From: Amyelois transitella
Lineage: Eukaryota > Arthropoda > Insecta > Lepidoptera > Pyralidae
DNA: 64,000 bases
Direction: 5' to 3'
NCBI RefSeq assembly: GCF_032362555.1
Contig: NC_083519.1
Span: 6,589,501 to 6,653,500 of the forward strand
A program made the translations under genes and the position numbers. Under the pieces are notes generated by a model. It worked only from the letters and a program-made list of their open reading frames with translations. It was not told the origin of the DNA and made no database searches. Position 1 is the first letter of the stretch. Every line of letters starts with the position of its first letter. Positions 12,970 through 26,850 of this stretch are shown piece after piece.

Positions 12970-14699
12970 TTTGTTACGTCGTATCAGATGTCTAAAATGT
13001 ATGTATTGGCAACTGGTAGCTAATGGACACTGTACGAATTAAATTACTGTTTCGCGTTCAGAAAGTTTAATGATAACGTTACACCTCGTAATTAGTGGTT
13101 TGACCAGTTTTCGTTCGGCGGTTAATTAGTGGTTAAACTTTTTCCACGGTAATGAAAAGTTTATCAGAATTGAACAACGGTTTTGAACGAACAAAGGGCA
13201 TTTTCGGGCTTTTGTGTCTGGTATGAAGATGAAAAGTTAATTTTAGTTCATTAAATTTTTCATAATTGTATTTAATATTTATTAGTGACTTCATTTTTTA
13301 TTGTTATTTTGTATGCATAAAGGATCTTTCTATTCATTTCATAAGATCTAAATCTATTTTTACAGGATATCGAAGATAACAGATAAATACATGCCAGCCT
13401 TACCCGTAAAAAGCTATAGAGCTCGTAATTATAGTACAAAAGACTTTTCTTTTCTGTAGTAGCGATTGCTTACGTCGTTCACGCCTGTCGCCTTTTCTTC
13501 ATCTATCCTCAATTGGATTTGCTAGGAGAGATTTCTTTAGAAATACGCAGTGCCTCATTCCTTTGTATTCATTTTGATTATGTATTGATTATTTCCATAA
13601 ATTCGTAAATAAAAGTTGTATGTTTTTGGTTATTATTATTAAACAACTCGCAAGACATGCCTCTCAATGAGTATTCACCTTTATTTCTTACAAAATTAAG
13701 GCTAATAAAATATTAATCACAAACAGAAGGCAGCTATTAACTTCGTAATGGAAAATTTAGAAAGTTTTGTATCATGACATATTGTTCGTAGCAATTAATT
13801 ACCCAGTTAATTAATGTCAAGGGTGTTACACGCATACTCAATTAAGCCCATATTCATACAAATGACGTTTTGATTGCTGGCAAGTACAGAATTCGATGCG
13901 ATGTTTGTTTGTTTACAATTGTGACACATATTTCAGTTAAATTTAGCTAAAGGTCATATGGAACCAAGTCACGTTTTCTGCTTCCATCGACGTAGTTTGT
14001 GCGAATATAGGTTAATTATTTTTGATTAGACGGAGCGTTAAACATCTACGTGCATTTATTTATGTTATTTCTAGCTTTTACCAACGGCACCGCCCGCGCA
14101 AATTTAGCGCCACCCACAAAAAAATACAAGTCGCCCCGCGCGAAATCAGCGGCACCTACAAAGGAATACAGATTATTTGCAAATCCCTAAGGATCTATTG
14201 TATTAACTGAGGTAAAAGGTACCCTTTATCCTTCAATAGACTCTTAATTATTATACGCGAAATAAAAGTTTACTTAAAAGTAAAACAAATACTAGTTCGC
14301 GTTAACCTGAATTCTTGCGAGAGACGCCACGGGCAGAACAAGATAGTAGTAACATTAGATAGGATTTATAAAATCATTTTAATTTTCCATGATAATAATC
14401 TCATATTTCATTCAACGGTGGTCTAATTATACAAATAGGTTTTATTTTATTTTCACAAAACACGAAGCTCAAGGATGCGGAACGGACCTCATTATCTTTC
14501 CAAAGCATCTTTTAGCCTTGTTTTAGTTTTTAACTCCACTTTATCTTGTTAATTCTTCAGCTTTAACGTTGAAATTAATTTTGGTTCGGAATTCACCAGG
14601 GATATTTTGCCCACGCTCATAATTTTATAAATAAAACAAAGGATACTTCTCATGGAGCATTCCTTAGAACTCGTTTTGTTCATCGCGCTCAACGCTCGG

Positions 14700-14835
14700 A
14701 TCCCGGCGGCACCAATAGGAGGGAATAGAACCACTCCATCTCTTACCAATGGATTTCGTTAAAGGCGACTAAGGAACTTGGTATTCTTTTTGTAGGCGAT
14801 GGGCTAGCAACCTATCACTAATTGAGTTTCATGTA
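14700..14835 (-). repeat. SINE-like repeat, copy 3 (partial)
   Basis: Reverse-strand copy with 'accactccatctctt', 'aaaggcgactaagg' and 'taggcgatgggctagcaacc' blocks. The 5' half with the 'cttgcggggtagac' block is missing. Confidence 0.7.
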
Positions 14836-17800
14836 AATTTACAAAAAAAGTTTTATAAATTTCCGCAGTCGATGTTAAGTATAGCCTAGCTTTACGTATT
14901 GCATCACAAATTCTCTGAAGACGTTAGACTAAAATTATTAGAACGGCACTGCCCTTAATAAATTCATTAGACTGTCGATCAGTCGAACTTGAGTAATAAA
15001 TTTAATTGAATAAAATACATAAATTTCTTTCATATAAGTAACACAAATCTTTATATCTAAAGGCACTTCAATGCAACACTGGTCAGTCAGGCTGTTACAT
15101 CGGCAAGAACATTTACCCGACAAAGTGGGTATTTACTTACACCTAAGAAGGGTAACAGGGAAAAACACTTAGACTTGGCCCTCGGTATTGTACTACCTGA
15201 TCACGTAGTGGAAATCTGCCTGACCAATAATATACCACCCTTTATCCAATTGGTATTCAGGGGGGATCCAAACCCGCAGGGGATTACAAAACTGTGTTCG
15301 GCGTCACAAATTAACTTGACAGCAGAAGTATAAATCTTTATGTACCTATTTTATTCTTCGTGGTTAAATTGGTAAACACAAATAGGAATGTTTTAGCACT
15401 AACTAGTTTGAAATTGAATTGAATCTAACCAACTTGCTTTGTCATTCTCATATTCTTCGAAAAAATTAAATGTAAGCGTTTCTGTAAATTCTTCTCTGAA
15501 TTCACACTGAATCAACACGCAAATTGTGAAAGTCTCAATTGTACGAAGTTTTATTTGTCATAATTTTCACGTTAGTCTCAGTTGCATCCTCCCCACCCAG
15601 TTAGATTGGGTAAGCCTAGGTTTTTAAACGAAGAAACTCCTGTTTAATCATCGCAACGTTTTGCAGTAGTAACCCGACTAATTAGATCATGGTTACACAT
15701 ACAGTTGATTGAATATGCAGATTTCTCACGGTAAGACCTTCGATAACTCAAAAAGAGTAATGTAGAATGACCGCAGTATGATTTGAATACGAATTCTATC
15801 TGTTATCATCTCTTATTTGTGTCCGGAACCCACTATAAACAGCTTTAACGCCTTTATCGGGATTACGGCTAGAGGAACCGTATTATACTTGCCTACTATT
15901 ATAAATTGTTTAAAAAGTTGCCGCGTCGAGGAGGTTTAAAGAGGTTACTGAATGGCCGAAGTTTCGATCCTGATTTATTTATAAACCCACGAACATTATT
16001 TGCGGCTGTTCTTAACTTGTTTACTAGACTGTAGATTTATATTCTCGGTATTTATGGGACTCACAACTGGTCAAGTCAGAGTCGGCTCCGCACCACTATG
16101 GAATTTATCCCATATCTGATAAACTTACTGGGCCTTTGTCTTGGATATTTATCTATATAAGTATTTATCATTATAGTATCGCATAACACAAGTCTTATAC
16201 TTACTTCAAGGCTAACTCAATCTTTCGCGAATATATTTATTTACTTGATCGACTTAGTTCAAACCATTTTAATGACAAGTCTGTTTACTTTTCACATTTT
16301 TTTACTGCATAAGTTTTTTAAAAGTAAGAGAGAGCTCTAAACACTATGTTCTCAAAAAAAATATCCCTCAGTTACTTTCTCTACTATTAAATCACACTGA
16401 ATAATTTTGTAGCGGATCATACATTCTACCTTCCTGTCAGATATATAGTACAGAAGCTCAATTTGCAAATAAAATGTTTGTGACGTAAGGAGTGAGTTTT
16501 TTTCTATTTGGTTATCGGTACTAGGGTACCGGGTAGGGATAGGGTAGGCCCTAAAAATGTTGAAACGCAGGTGACAATTTTAAAATGAAATAAAAAAATT
16601 GATTTTATTGTTATAAAAGACCAACGTCATCATCAAAGACAAGGATTTTTTTTCGAATATTTGAACACATTTTTATGTTATTAATTTAAAACCAAAATAG
16701 TAAAAATATTAATGAAAATCGTAAATTGTAGGGTGGCAGAATAATTAATGAAATAACAGGGCTGTCGGCAGTCGTCATTACTGGCGTAAATGGAATAATT
16801 GCATAATATCTAATCGAGATAAGAATTATTGTATATTTATGATATTTTTACTAATATCATCAACCTCTGCAGTGCAGTAATTTCATCACTCCGAGTAAAA
16901 TGAATTTTGGATGATTTATATTAATATAAGACACATATATGAATATTATACCTACATGAATATTATGCATTCCACCATGGAATAGAAATGTATTAGACAG
17001 GTATATTTCACAGAATGAGGCGTACACAAATTTGAAGGCGAAATTGCTAACATTTTTATTACCTCACCTCATATTGCATTTGTTTGGTACAATAAAGGAT
17101 TCGTATTGCAGGTTACCTTACCTAACCACAATCGAATGCAATTCGGGACTCCGGAGCCGGCATCACGCAATATTTACTTACGTGGCGATACACAAGCCAG
17201 GCCGGCTGGAAATGCTAGAATTCTCTCGAACATTCCATTTGCCGAAGATATCTGGACGCCTGTTCAGTTACATTTCCTCCCCATTACAAATACATGTTCA
17301 TTTCGCAGAGCTTCCTTCCTCCCAAATGTTCCAGTGCTCGCATGACTTAACGTCAATACAAGATCTTGGATTGGATTAATTACAATCCATTGTTATCCTA
17401 TCGGCAATGTACATAAATAGAATTAGTGCGTGTGTACGTATCGCATTAAGTAGAATCTTCGAAAGTCAGTATTTAATACGACTTATTATTTTTATAATAC
17501 TTATTTTTTTATAAAAGAGAAAGTAGCTGTTAAGTTGTGACTGGGAACACAAACAAGAGGCAGAAAGAATCAACAACGACCATGGTAACACGAGTCTAGC
17601 ATTCGAGCTTAAAATGAAAATGAGCTGGAAAATAGGGTATCGGTGTTACCTTCGTAGAATAATACTCGTACAAAAGCGATCGACTGGGGATTTCAATTGT
17701 AAGATACTGGGCACCCCGACACATCCCAGTTGGATGCCTATTCATTGTAGCGCGATAAATCACGACGTACACCCGAGAAAACAGGTTTAATTCAGACCTT

Positions 17801-17943
17801 GTCGATGGACCACACCACCTACGTATAAATTATTCCCAGAATTTCGGTAGCACATACCAAGACGAGAGCGAGATGTGTTGCGCATCATGTTTCTAATTGC
17901 CGGATAAAATAATAAACAACAGAAAAAAAAAATGTATCTATCT

Positions 17944-18010
17944 AATCACATCTATATCCCTTGCGGAGTAGACAAAGCCAGCAGTCTCGAAAAAACCGAA
18001 AGGCGGCCTA
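17944..18010 (+). repeat. SINE-like repeat, copy 4 (head only)
   Basis: Only the head is present: 'tatatcccttgcggagtaga', a 'cagtctcgaaaa' block and 'gaaaggc'. The rest is lost. Confidence 0.65.
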
Positions 18011-20291
18011 AAAAATTCAATTAAACGTTCCCGTTTTAGATTTTGCTTACATAATCATTACAAAATTTGACATGAAACAGATTTTACCTTACAAGTTTAT
18101 GTCAGTAATTATTTTCTCATTAATTGTAATTATCGCTAAGTATCTACATCATTCTAGTAATCCTCTAAGGATCACCAAGTTGTAACATTTTGCGTAGTAA
18201 CAGTGTTGTCTCGACAAACATAGGAGGTACCTTTTGAACCACCCAAACACCTCTAATGAGCGATAATTCCCGCCGGATGAAGATTTACACACCCCACGAA
18301 ATAGTTAGGTGAAATTGGTCTCGGTCTACCCAATACTGCTATATATCAATGCGGACTCCCAAAGGATAGAGTGCGGAGGTCACGTACTCAAAGTGTTTTT
18401 CGACGGACCCAAGCATTATCTCCCGTAGAAGGAAAAACTTTTAACATCTGATCCCAACTGACGGTATTATTTCAACAAATTCACAGTAGAGTTCCTAGAA
18501 AATGCTCGAGTTGAATATGTTTTATGCAATTCCTTTTCTAAGGTATATGGTCAAAGTCGCTATTTGAATACAGAAAATAAGACATTATACAAGCTAATTT
18601 GTTCTAGATATTTACGAATGATTGCTCTGTTTTATTTAATCTTCGGAAATCTATTATAAAAACTCTACAAGTCATATTCCATGAAAATAAATACGCCGTT
18701 TGTTTCATTGTTTCATACTATGTTATTCTCTTGTTGAACAAAATAGATTATTGTAGACAGAACAAGTATAATAAAAGAAAATAAAATATTACTTGAAAAT
18801 AACTGTGCCTACCCAATTCCTTTTGTTTTTCAAATTATGTCGAATTTGTTTCGCAAAGATTCCGGAGAAATGATTATTACTGTCTGAGTTACGTTTCATA
18901 AGAAGCCACTTCAAATTGTTTATTAAAAATTCTTTCTTTGCAATTCTAACATTGTGTCCCTTTATACCAAACTTATCAAAAATTTAGACAAGCCAAGTTG
19001 CAAAAAGTCAAAACATATATGTTTTATTCCATATCTCATTCATTTAGAACCGAAATAATACATGTCACCGCCACCTTCGTTATAATTATAAGATTTATGT
19101 CACAATTCCTAGATAAAATTATATCTTAGTGGAAAAGAAAATTGTGTAAGCGAAAAAAGGCGAACGCATTTCGACCATTATTTATAAAAAAACGCTATAA
19201 AGTAAAACTTGACCCATCTCTAGAGTTAAATAGCAAAAATCGCATAGCGAACCCCGGATCCCGCAGCTTGGTGGCAGAGGATGCAACTGGGAATACGCAA
19301 AGATAAGAAAGACAACAGCAGGACAATTCTCTTTTAATTTTACGTGAAAAATGAGAAAGACTCACAAAATATTTGTGACTACCACCAGCATAGTTCCCAG
19401 CAATTTGGTTTTCAATACTTCGCTCACAAAGCCGAACGTGCGTTTGATAGGTAGACCAAACTAATCCCACACATGAATGCCCACATTCTGTCAATAGTTA
19501 GACCAATATGAATTTCCTAAGCGGGCAAGTTAGGTTATCGGGCCAACTTGTATGAAGTTGTTTCACAAGTTTTGTAACTATATTTGTGCCATAATCATCC
19601 CTATACAAAAACAAGACGCGTAAAAACTTCATATTCAATAACTTCTATCATGTGTGTAATTTCATATCGGTAAAAGTGAGAGGAGAAAAATGGACTAATT
19701 GTAATAAAAAGTAAGGTTTAGTTTTTCAGTTTAAAAGTCATTTACCACATGAAAAACTAATGTGAGTTACGGAGATGCCTATAAAGTCAATAAAAAGTCG
19801 AGTTCACGTTTGAAAGTTCCACTCCGAAAAGACAATATTTTTAATTGAAAATACAGTAATAATTATACAAAAAGAAGACAATATTTTTCTCTTATACTTA
19901 TAGTAAGGATATAAGAATATAAAATACAATTTTAAAGTTAAATTAGTTGAAAGTTTGCCCAGTACGATTGCACGATGCCTCCGTTGTCCCGTCGCGTCGC
20001 TTTTGAGCTGGGAAATTGTAAACGAGTCAATATTGACTTTACTCTCTCCTTTGTAAAGTAGGTATCATTTTTCATTAAACTGTTATTCACAATATTCGTA
20101 AGTTTTCCTTTTAAATATATGTAATTCATATATAACCCTCAAGTAAGTTTCGGTTACTTTTTCTTCTCTGGAGTAGAGCCCGAGGCCTGCCTGTTTCCGC
20201 AATCCCAGAGTGAGTAAGTAACGTTTTCACAAATCACGTTCGTCTCCCAACTGATCTCTGTAATCTTGCTGGGTGTATCATGGTTGCACTT

Positions 20292-20395
20292 GCAGAATAG
20301 AATTGAATAGATTTATTTTTAAAATTGGATACAAGATATCACTTATTGGCGTCACATCACTTAAATCTAATTATAACTACTAACGCTTGCATTTG
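20292..20395 (-). repeat. LINE-tail-like repeat, second copy
   Basis: Reverse complement of the 11220-11390 repeat: it begins with 'agaattgaatagattta' and continues with 'ttggatacaagatatcac' and 'gacg/gcgtcacatcacttaaatc'-type blocks. Confidence 0.65.
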
Positions 20396-21167
20396 CCGGA
20401 ATGCGGAAATTTCCTCACGATTTTTTCTCTAACTAGTAGGTTACTTAAACGAGTGCTTGATACTGCCGCAGTACCTTGGAACGATCACAAATACGAATAG
20501 GATATCTAAAAAGCTCGAAAAATCGAAGCTGATAAATTCATAATGGTCGTTGCGTGATACTTAAACTACTGATAAGTTCCCTTGAAAGATCAGGAAGCCG
20601 GCCGAATAAACATTGCCTTTTTATTATAAATTTTCAATCAGACCATGTTCGTGACCAAGACAAACGAGCATGCACTTTTCTGCTTATAAATATTTTTTTT
20701 TAATATTTAATGCCATTCCTTTCTCATGACAGCACACACTATCGGATCTTCCATATTTTCGTTTAAAGTCTATATAAATTTTATCTGTATTTTAAACTCT
20801 TCACGGAACATAACAAAGTTATAAATGGGTTATATCGCAAAATAGTCTATCAAGTATGGAGCGCAATAGTTTTCCTCTATATTTTCCACCTCTTTCCACG
20901 TTTTATGCGAGGTTTTATGATATTTATTTGTAATAGAAGACATTTTAATGACGCGCGGTTGAAAATGTGAAGTATTATGCATTGTATTTTTTCCAATTGT
21001 CTTTATTAAGATAGCTTCGTTAAAATGAAAACGCTTTATATGGATGGAATAAGTTCTATCTTGTACGTTGTATCTATTATAAAATTTGTTTCTTATTCTT
21101 TTGTTAGATGTTCGTGGTTTTGTCTACTACTGATATTCGGCCAGACATTCTAATAAAACTTATGAGT

Positions 21168-21470
21168 TCGCCTCTTTCCCGAAAAGACAAGGAGATACTG
21201 ACTGACATCTCTCAACTTGCCACAATCCCCGCCAACTGCTTTAGCTTAATCTACATTCATCAATCTTGCGAGCTAAGTATATTCGCCCGGACCATCCACC
21301 AAAACGTCATTGATTTGATAAAAGTTCACCTGTCTACCAACCTTCCCTTGCCAACCAATTATTTTGCTCTTTATCCTATCCATTGCGATGATACTAGCTA
21401 TCCGTTCTTTACGTATGTAGTATGTCTGACTCCATTATTTCGATCTCGCTCACTTCCAAAGATTCAAAGG
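21168..21470 (-). mobile_element. Probable diverged RTE-like tail
   Basis: Read on the plus strand, it follows the same block order as the low-coordinate end of the 11905-12412 element: 'cgcctctttccc', 'acttgccacaatcc', 'aatctacattcat', 'aaaacgtcattgatttgat'. This suggests an older LINE tail on the minus strand. Identity is low, and a 136-codon plus-strand frame crossing it has no known domain. Confidence 0.35.
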
Positions 21471-22424
21471 AAAAACGTGGAATATATCGTCAAAACCAGT
21501 CCGCAAATTACGGAGTGAAATCTCTGCACAGCTATCGGATAGTCGATGCCAATCCGGTGCCGAAAGCAAGGGCCGCTTAGATTTATTTCGTCTGTTATTG
21601 CACATTCCGGGAATGTGCAGTGGGTGCACTCGCGCCGATTGCCATATTTCAGAGCCTAATGCAGTTAAGGAATATCCTTGCAGTCGGTGAGAGGTTCAGC
21701 ACTTTCAGAGTATTGATGCGAGTTCGTGAATGTGAATACTGATATCTTAAAAAGGCCGCATACAGCGAGCGAACAAACTCAGGGTTTTTTTTTTCATTTA
21801 TCACAATTAGATACATAACTTTTTGTCTTATGGGTGACACAGAGCTTACAGTCGTAATAATCAAAAGCTACGATTACATTTTTCTGAAACACTGGCAGAT
21901 AATGCTTTTTAACTTTTTATACGCAGTTCGCAGGCGATGATTGAAAAATTCCATTCCCAGTATTAAAGTCTAAAAATAACAAAAGTCAAAAGAAACACTT
22001 TTATTAATAGAATCAAAAACTCAAGCAAATCCAATACGACGGCGAAAAAAATTGCCGAATTGGTATGCGGAATCACGACTGTTGTCAAGAGGATTTATCC
22101 GTAGGTGTGATAACGACTTTCAAACAATTCGCAATTTAAATCTTCCAAATATAATACAAAAGCAGCGAACTGCTCAATACACTAAAAAACTGGCGACTAC
22201 AAAAAAATTATACACTTACAATTGCTTCGGGACAAATATTATTATTAAAAATTACGCGATTTAATAGCGTTTTACAAAAAGTTAAACAAGATAAAATATA
22301 AAATGAACCCGAGAAGTAAAGACGCCATCGGGACTTAAGCTAGGAGGATGATGGTGAGCGCTTTTAGGTGAAGAAGAATACTTTTTCCAATTCGCAGATG
22401 TCTTAATAATTATAGAATAGACAT

Positions 22425-22540
22425 AGGATAAGTTCTCGAAAAGACTGAAAGGCCACTTTCAGCCGTATGGCTTATGGTGGAATTGATATAACCTATATAG
22501 CAACAGATTGCTAGCCCGTCGCCTTAAAGAAGAATCCTAA
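22425..22540 (+). repeat. SINE-like repeat, copy 5 (partial)
   Basis: Contains 'tctcgaaaagactgaaaggc', 'cagccgtatggctta', 'gattgctagcccgtcgcc' and 'aagaatcc' blocks. Head and tail are missing. Confidence 0.7.
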
Positions 22541-23026
22541 TTTATACAATTCACAGACAACTACTCAAACAACAACTCAAAATAAAACTAATCATAAATA
22601 TATACAGAAATAACTTCGCAATTTCCAATCATCCGTGAAATTTATATACATTTTTTAATTAATTTTACAACCTACCACCGGTATGCAAGCATTTGTGACA
22701 GGAAATTAATAATATCAGATTAATTAAATACTGTAAAACGATCTTAACGAGTACCCACAATAAATAAGGCGTGACAGAAAATTGCTTCCCATAAATAAAT
22801 TGCGGACATAATTGATTCCGAGTGAAAATTGCTATCGTACATCATCGACTCAATTATACTTTTTAATAGGTAAATTAAAATATAATACTGTAAAGTTCCT
22901 ATGATCGTGTGGTAGAGAAAAATATTATGTGTACCAGATCTTCTCATCCGTTTAGTTAAAGTCAGTCTGGTGTAAGGGGTAAAAAGAATGGATTGCCTAT
23001 AAAATTATTCCAACTTATCATGATCT

Positions 23027-23124
23027 CTGAATGTAGATGAAGCGAAAGAAGTATGCAGGGACTGTGGCAAATAGAAAGATATAGTCTCTGCCTACATTTC
23101 GGAAAAAAGGCGTGATTTTATGTA
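23027..23124 (+). mobile_element. RTE-like LINE 3' terminal fragment
   Basis: Carries 'gatgaagcgaaagaagtatg', a 'cagggactgtggcaa' block, a 'ctctgcctac' block and 'ggcgtgattttatgta'. The same ordered blocks close the minus-strand element at 11905, so this is a short plus-strand tail. Confidence 0.7.
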
Positions 23125-23281
23125 CTTATATAAGGCACTACGAAATAACAGATGTTGGTCAAAGTTTTAGGTCATTATTCTTAGTCGAAGTTGGTTTCAC
23201 AAGCCCAATCTCCGGTGTTGCCCGCTTTGTGGATTATCCAGCGCGGTGCCTGAAAGCTATTTAAACTTAAGAAATATAAAC

Positions 23282-23553
23282 TACTAGCTTTCCGCCCGCG
23301 GCTTCGCCCACGTGTAATTCGGTTATATATAGCGTTTTGTAATGATCTCGACAGGGCTTTTTCTTCCACAGGCTGAAATCTTGTTACAACTGGAATTAAA
23401 TATAGCCTGTGTTACTCAGGGATGATGTAGCTTTCTAATGGTGAATGTTTGAAATCGATTCAGTAGTTTCGGAGTTTATCGATTACATGTGTAAACAAAC
23501 AAACATATAAAAAAATAGATTGTTCCTCTTTATAATATTAGTATACATACAAA
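23282..23553 (+). repeat. Dispersed repeat, 'cccgcggcttcgcccacgtg' family
   Basis: Begins with 'ctagctttccgcccgcggct' and passes through 'atgatgtagctttctaatgg' and 'attcagtagtttcggagttt'. It ends in a 'caaacaaaca' stretch and 'tcctctttataatattagta'. I recognise this order from lepidopteran repeats. The class is not settled from sequence alone. Confidence 0.65.
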
Positions 23554-23999
23554 TCTATATAGAAAAAGTAAAGCGAGACAAAATCATCGTCTCAAAAGAA
23601 AAAAAAAACAGGATTTATAGGACGAAGAGGCCTTACAGGATTTCCTTCTGTTTAAGTATTTGCGTCTGATAGTCATCATCCCATGTGAATGAGCTGATGA
23701 TGGAAGGTACAACTCCTCAACGGTTAGGAGTTGAAAGAAAATTCTTACGAAGTTATACGTACATGTGAGGCTATTAGGTTGACCTGATAATAAAAAGTAA
23801 ATCTCATTAACGTTAAGAATTTAGGTGAAAATGGATGCGGACAAATTTCGTCTCTTCACTTGTTTCCTTTTAGCTGTTTGTATGGGTAGTGTTAACACAA
23901 AATAGGGATTTAAAGGCGTGATATTATTAATGTTATGCATGTATGTACATAATTATGTATGTTATTATGTATGTTAAAGAGACGGCTGAAAGTTGTCAT

Positions 24000-24630
24000 A
24001 CAAAGTCTTTTTTTTTAAGGATGGGAAATCATCAAATGACCTCTCCCGCTCTGGGTGGAACGGAAGGGAGTGTCAGACTTTTACTGACTAAAACCCACCT
24101 CGTTCCTTCAGTTGCCCTTTGCGTTCCGGGGCCACGGTATCTCGTTAGAACTTTCCCGCAGCCCCGGCTCAGTTTATCCCGTTTCCCCCCCTTGGGGGTT
24201 GACATTTCAAAAATCCCTTCTTAGTGCTCACTTATGTTACTAAAGGAACCTCTGTTCAAAATCTCAGACTCCTATACCGAGCGGTTTCGGCTGTGCGTTA
24301 ATAAATCAGTCACCCAATCGCACCCCCTAAATCACGATTGGAGGGTAGTTTGAAAAAACTTATAATGTCAAACATATTTACTTGCCTATGTACCTGTTCA
24401 TGCCAAGTTTCAAGTTTATAAACCCAAGGAATAAGATTTTTCATAGAAACGTTTTTACCCCTTTTCCCCCCCTTGGGGGTTGAATTTCCAAAAATCCTTT
24501 CTTAGTGCTCCCCTACGTATCCCAAGGAACCTACATTCCAAATTTCAGCTGTCTACGACCAGTAGTTTCGACTGTGCGTTGTCTGTCAGTCAGTCACTCA
24601 GTAACGGAAGAGTTTTATATATATAGATGA
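24000..24630 (+). repeat. Repeat with internal tandem duplication
   Basis: Two versions of one segment lie about 280 bp apart. The first starts near 24178 and the second near 24458. Each has a C-run, 'cccccttgggggttga', an 'aaaatcc..tcttagtgctc' block, then a 'ggaacct..ttc' and a 'tttcg.ctgtgcgtt' block. A related single copy lies at 31538-31705. The class is unknown to me. Confidence 0.6.
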
Positions 24631-24750
24631 ACCTTACAACCAGGTCGGCACGTAACTGTTTTACGAGTTTTTATTTAAAATAAATACGTGCACTTTTGAT
24701 TAATTAGCTTTTAAAAACACACAAGTCTTTTAAACTATACCTACATGCCG

Positions 24751-24966
24751 AGTGGTTTCCGGCACTTTAGAAACCCTCCATAACTTTCCCATGGATGTCG
24801 TAAACGGTGACTAAGGGATAGGCTTATGAACTTGGGATTTCTCTTGTAGGCGATGGGCTAGTTAATTGTCACTTTTTGAATTTCAATTCAGCCATACAAC
24901 TGAATGAGGCCTCTCAGTCCTTTCAAGACTGTTGGCTCTGTCTACCACACAAGAGATAAAATCGAG
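24751..24966 (-). repeat. SINE-like repeat, copy 6 (near full length)
   Basis: Reverse-strand copy running from 'gtggtttccggcac' through 'cccatggatgtcgta', 'ggcgatgggctag' and 'caagactgttggctctgtc' to the head. It helps define the outer ends of the family. Confidence 0.75.
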
Positions 24967-25164
24967 TTATATGTACGTACATATGTTTATTAAAACATAA
25001 TATACCTCTATAAGTGCATACCTACTTCATTTTGTATCACTTCGTTCCATTACAATAAAATGTTATTGTATTGCGGTATACTCGTACACTGCTTAAAATT
25101 AGCTGAAATTTCAATAAGAACGTAATTGCGACGTTATGCAGATATCTTGAGTCAAATGTATCTA

Positions 25165-25455
25165 AATGTGAGACGGCTTAAGATAATCGACTTGAGAGAC
25201 TTTCTTAAGAGTACCAATAGAATATCTAATATACTTGTATAAAATTCTCGTGTCACAATGTTCGTTCCCGTACTCCTCCGAAACGGCTTGACCGATTCTC
25301 ATGAAATTTTGTGAGCATATTGAGTATGTCTGAGAATCGGCCAACAGCTATTTTCCATACCTCTTTGTGATAAGGATTGTCCACCCTTCACATTTTTTTA
25401 AAATAGAAATTACTTAAAAATGATTTATATGGCAAAACAACTCTTGCCGGGACAG
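25165..25455 (-). repeat. Dispersed repeat ending 'tgccgggacagc'
   Basis: Contains 'ccgtactcctccgaaacggc', 'ttctcatgaaattttgtgag' and 'attgtccacccttcac', and ends 'atatggcaaaacaactcttg'+'ccgggacagc'. The reverse complement of its end opens the repeat at 62186. The conserved end and variable body suggest a transposon terminus. Confidence 0.6.
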
Positions 25456-26724
25456 CCAGTGTTGCATAGTAAGAATTCATTTTATCAGTTCTATGTAGTA
25501 TGTAAGTATGAGATTGCTTTAAAATATTTTTATTGTTTATTCATATATCACTATTATCACTACTACTACCCTTACTCTAAAGCATCTATTATAACTTAAT
25601 AAATTGTATGTTTAATTGTCAATTTCATTTCATTTACAAATTTAAAAACATTTTACATATAATTCTAAATAGATAATAGAAATGGTAAGGCACATTTATC
25701 TGGAATCATCTCCATTCTAAGATTTATTTGAAAGCGTTAAAACTGCGCGGAAAATGTACATATTTCATAGATTTCTATTTAGATACACCAAAGTATTTCT
25801 ATATTTTCTATTGTCATATATAATATTCCGATTTCTCTTAACTAATGTGTAGTAATTTGCAATTCAAGGATAACAAACAAATCAACCCTAAAACCAGAAA
25901 CTTAAACAACGAGATATAAATCGCACTCTCTCGAGTTGAAACCTAACAAAGGATTCCTTGTGTACACCTCCAACATACGCGCGATATAAATAGTAGGAAT
26001 AGAGAGTTTGGTTTCGATTGGGCTATTCTATCGGCAATCCCCGAAACGTTGTTATCTCGGCAGCATTCACGTTTTGTTGAATTAGTAAGAGGGTTTCAGA
26101 CAAATGGTCGTGTAAGAAACACGAAACGATCTCTGACTGCGCCCGAAAGCGATAGTGCTTCACTAGTTACGATAATAAATAGGGGCTTAACTCTAGCAAA
26201 TGGCCGATTAGGGTATTCTTGAATACAACACCGGCATTCTGATAAAGTTAGTGTTTGCAAAACACGAGGCTCGCGGGGTTTATAGCAAGCGAATACATTG
26301 CTCCCCCGTCAAATCACTCACGTTCCTAAGTTGGAATCACTTCTAGTTTGTATGTTACGTTTGCTAACTTTGTTATTGTCTGAGATGAACGAAGTCTTGT
26401 TTTGTTTATTGCAACTTAGTAGATTCGTTCATAATTTATTAAGCGTGTAATTTTACTAAATTGTTTACGAAGCCACTTTGTCAAATAAATGGAACAGGTA
26501 CCATTTAGTAGACAAAATAATATTAGGTAATAGGTTATTATCCTACTAAAAAACTGCAAAAATGTAGGTCTTATTACTATAGAAATATTTCGATTCTCGT
26601 GTAATTTGTCACATTTTAATTCTATTAAACATTACATTATCCACTTATAATGTCCATATAATTTATTATTATTTCGCAGTAAATAAAAATAACTCTACAT
26701 CTTTTAATTGGTAGGTTTCACTTA

Positions 26725-26850
26725 AGTATACAGAAGCCGACAGTCTTGAAAGACTAAAGGCCACGTTCAGCTGCACGGCTTATTAATGAAATTCAAAAAG
26801 GCTGCTAGCCCAACGCCTAAAAAAGAATCCAAGTTTATGACATAGGCTTT
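26725..26850 (+). repeat. SINE-like repeat, copy 7 (partial)
   Basis: Contains 'cagtcttgaaagact', 'aaggccacgttcagctg', 'ctgctagcccaacgcc' and 'aaagaatccaagtttat'. Confidence 0.7.

Noticed and set aside
17032-17379. 115-codon frame plus an overlapping 79-codon frame
   Set aside because: Composition is not protein-like, no family motif is visible, and two overlapping frames of similar quality suggest chance.
21108-21518. 136-codon plus-strand open frame
   Set aside because: It overlaps the block order of an RTE-like tail read backwards and has no domain, signal peptide or splice context.
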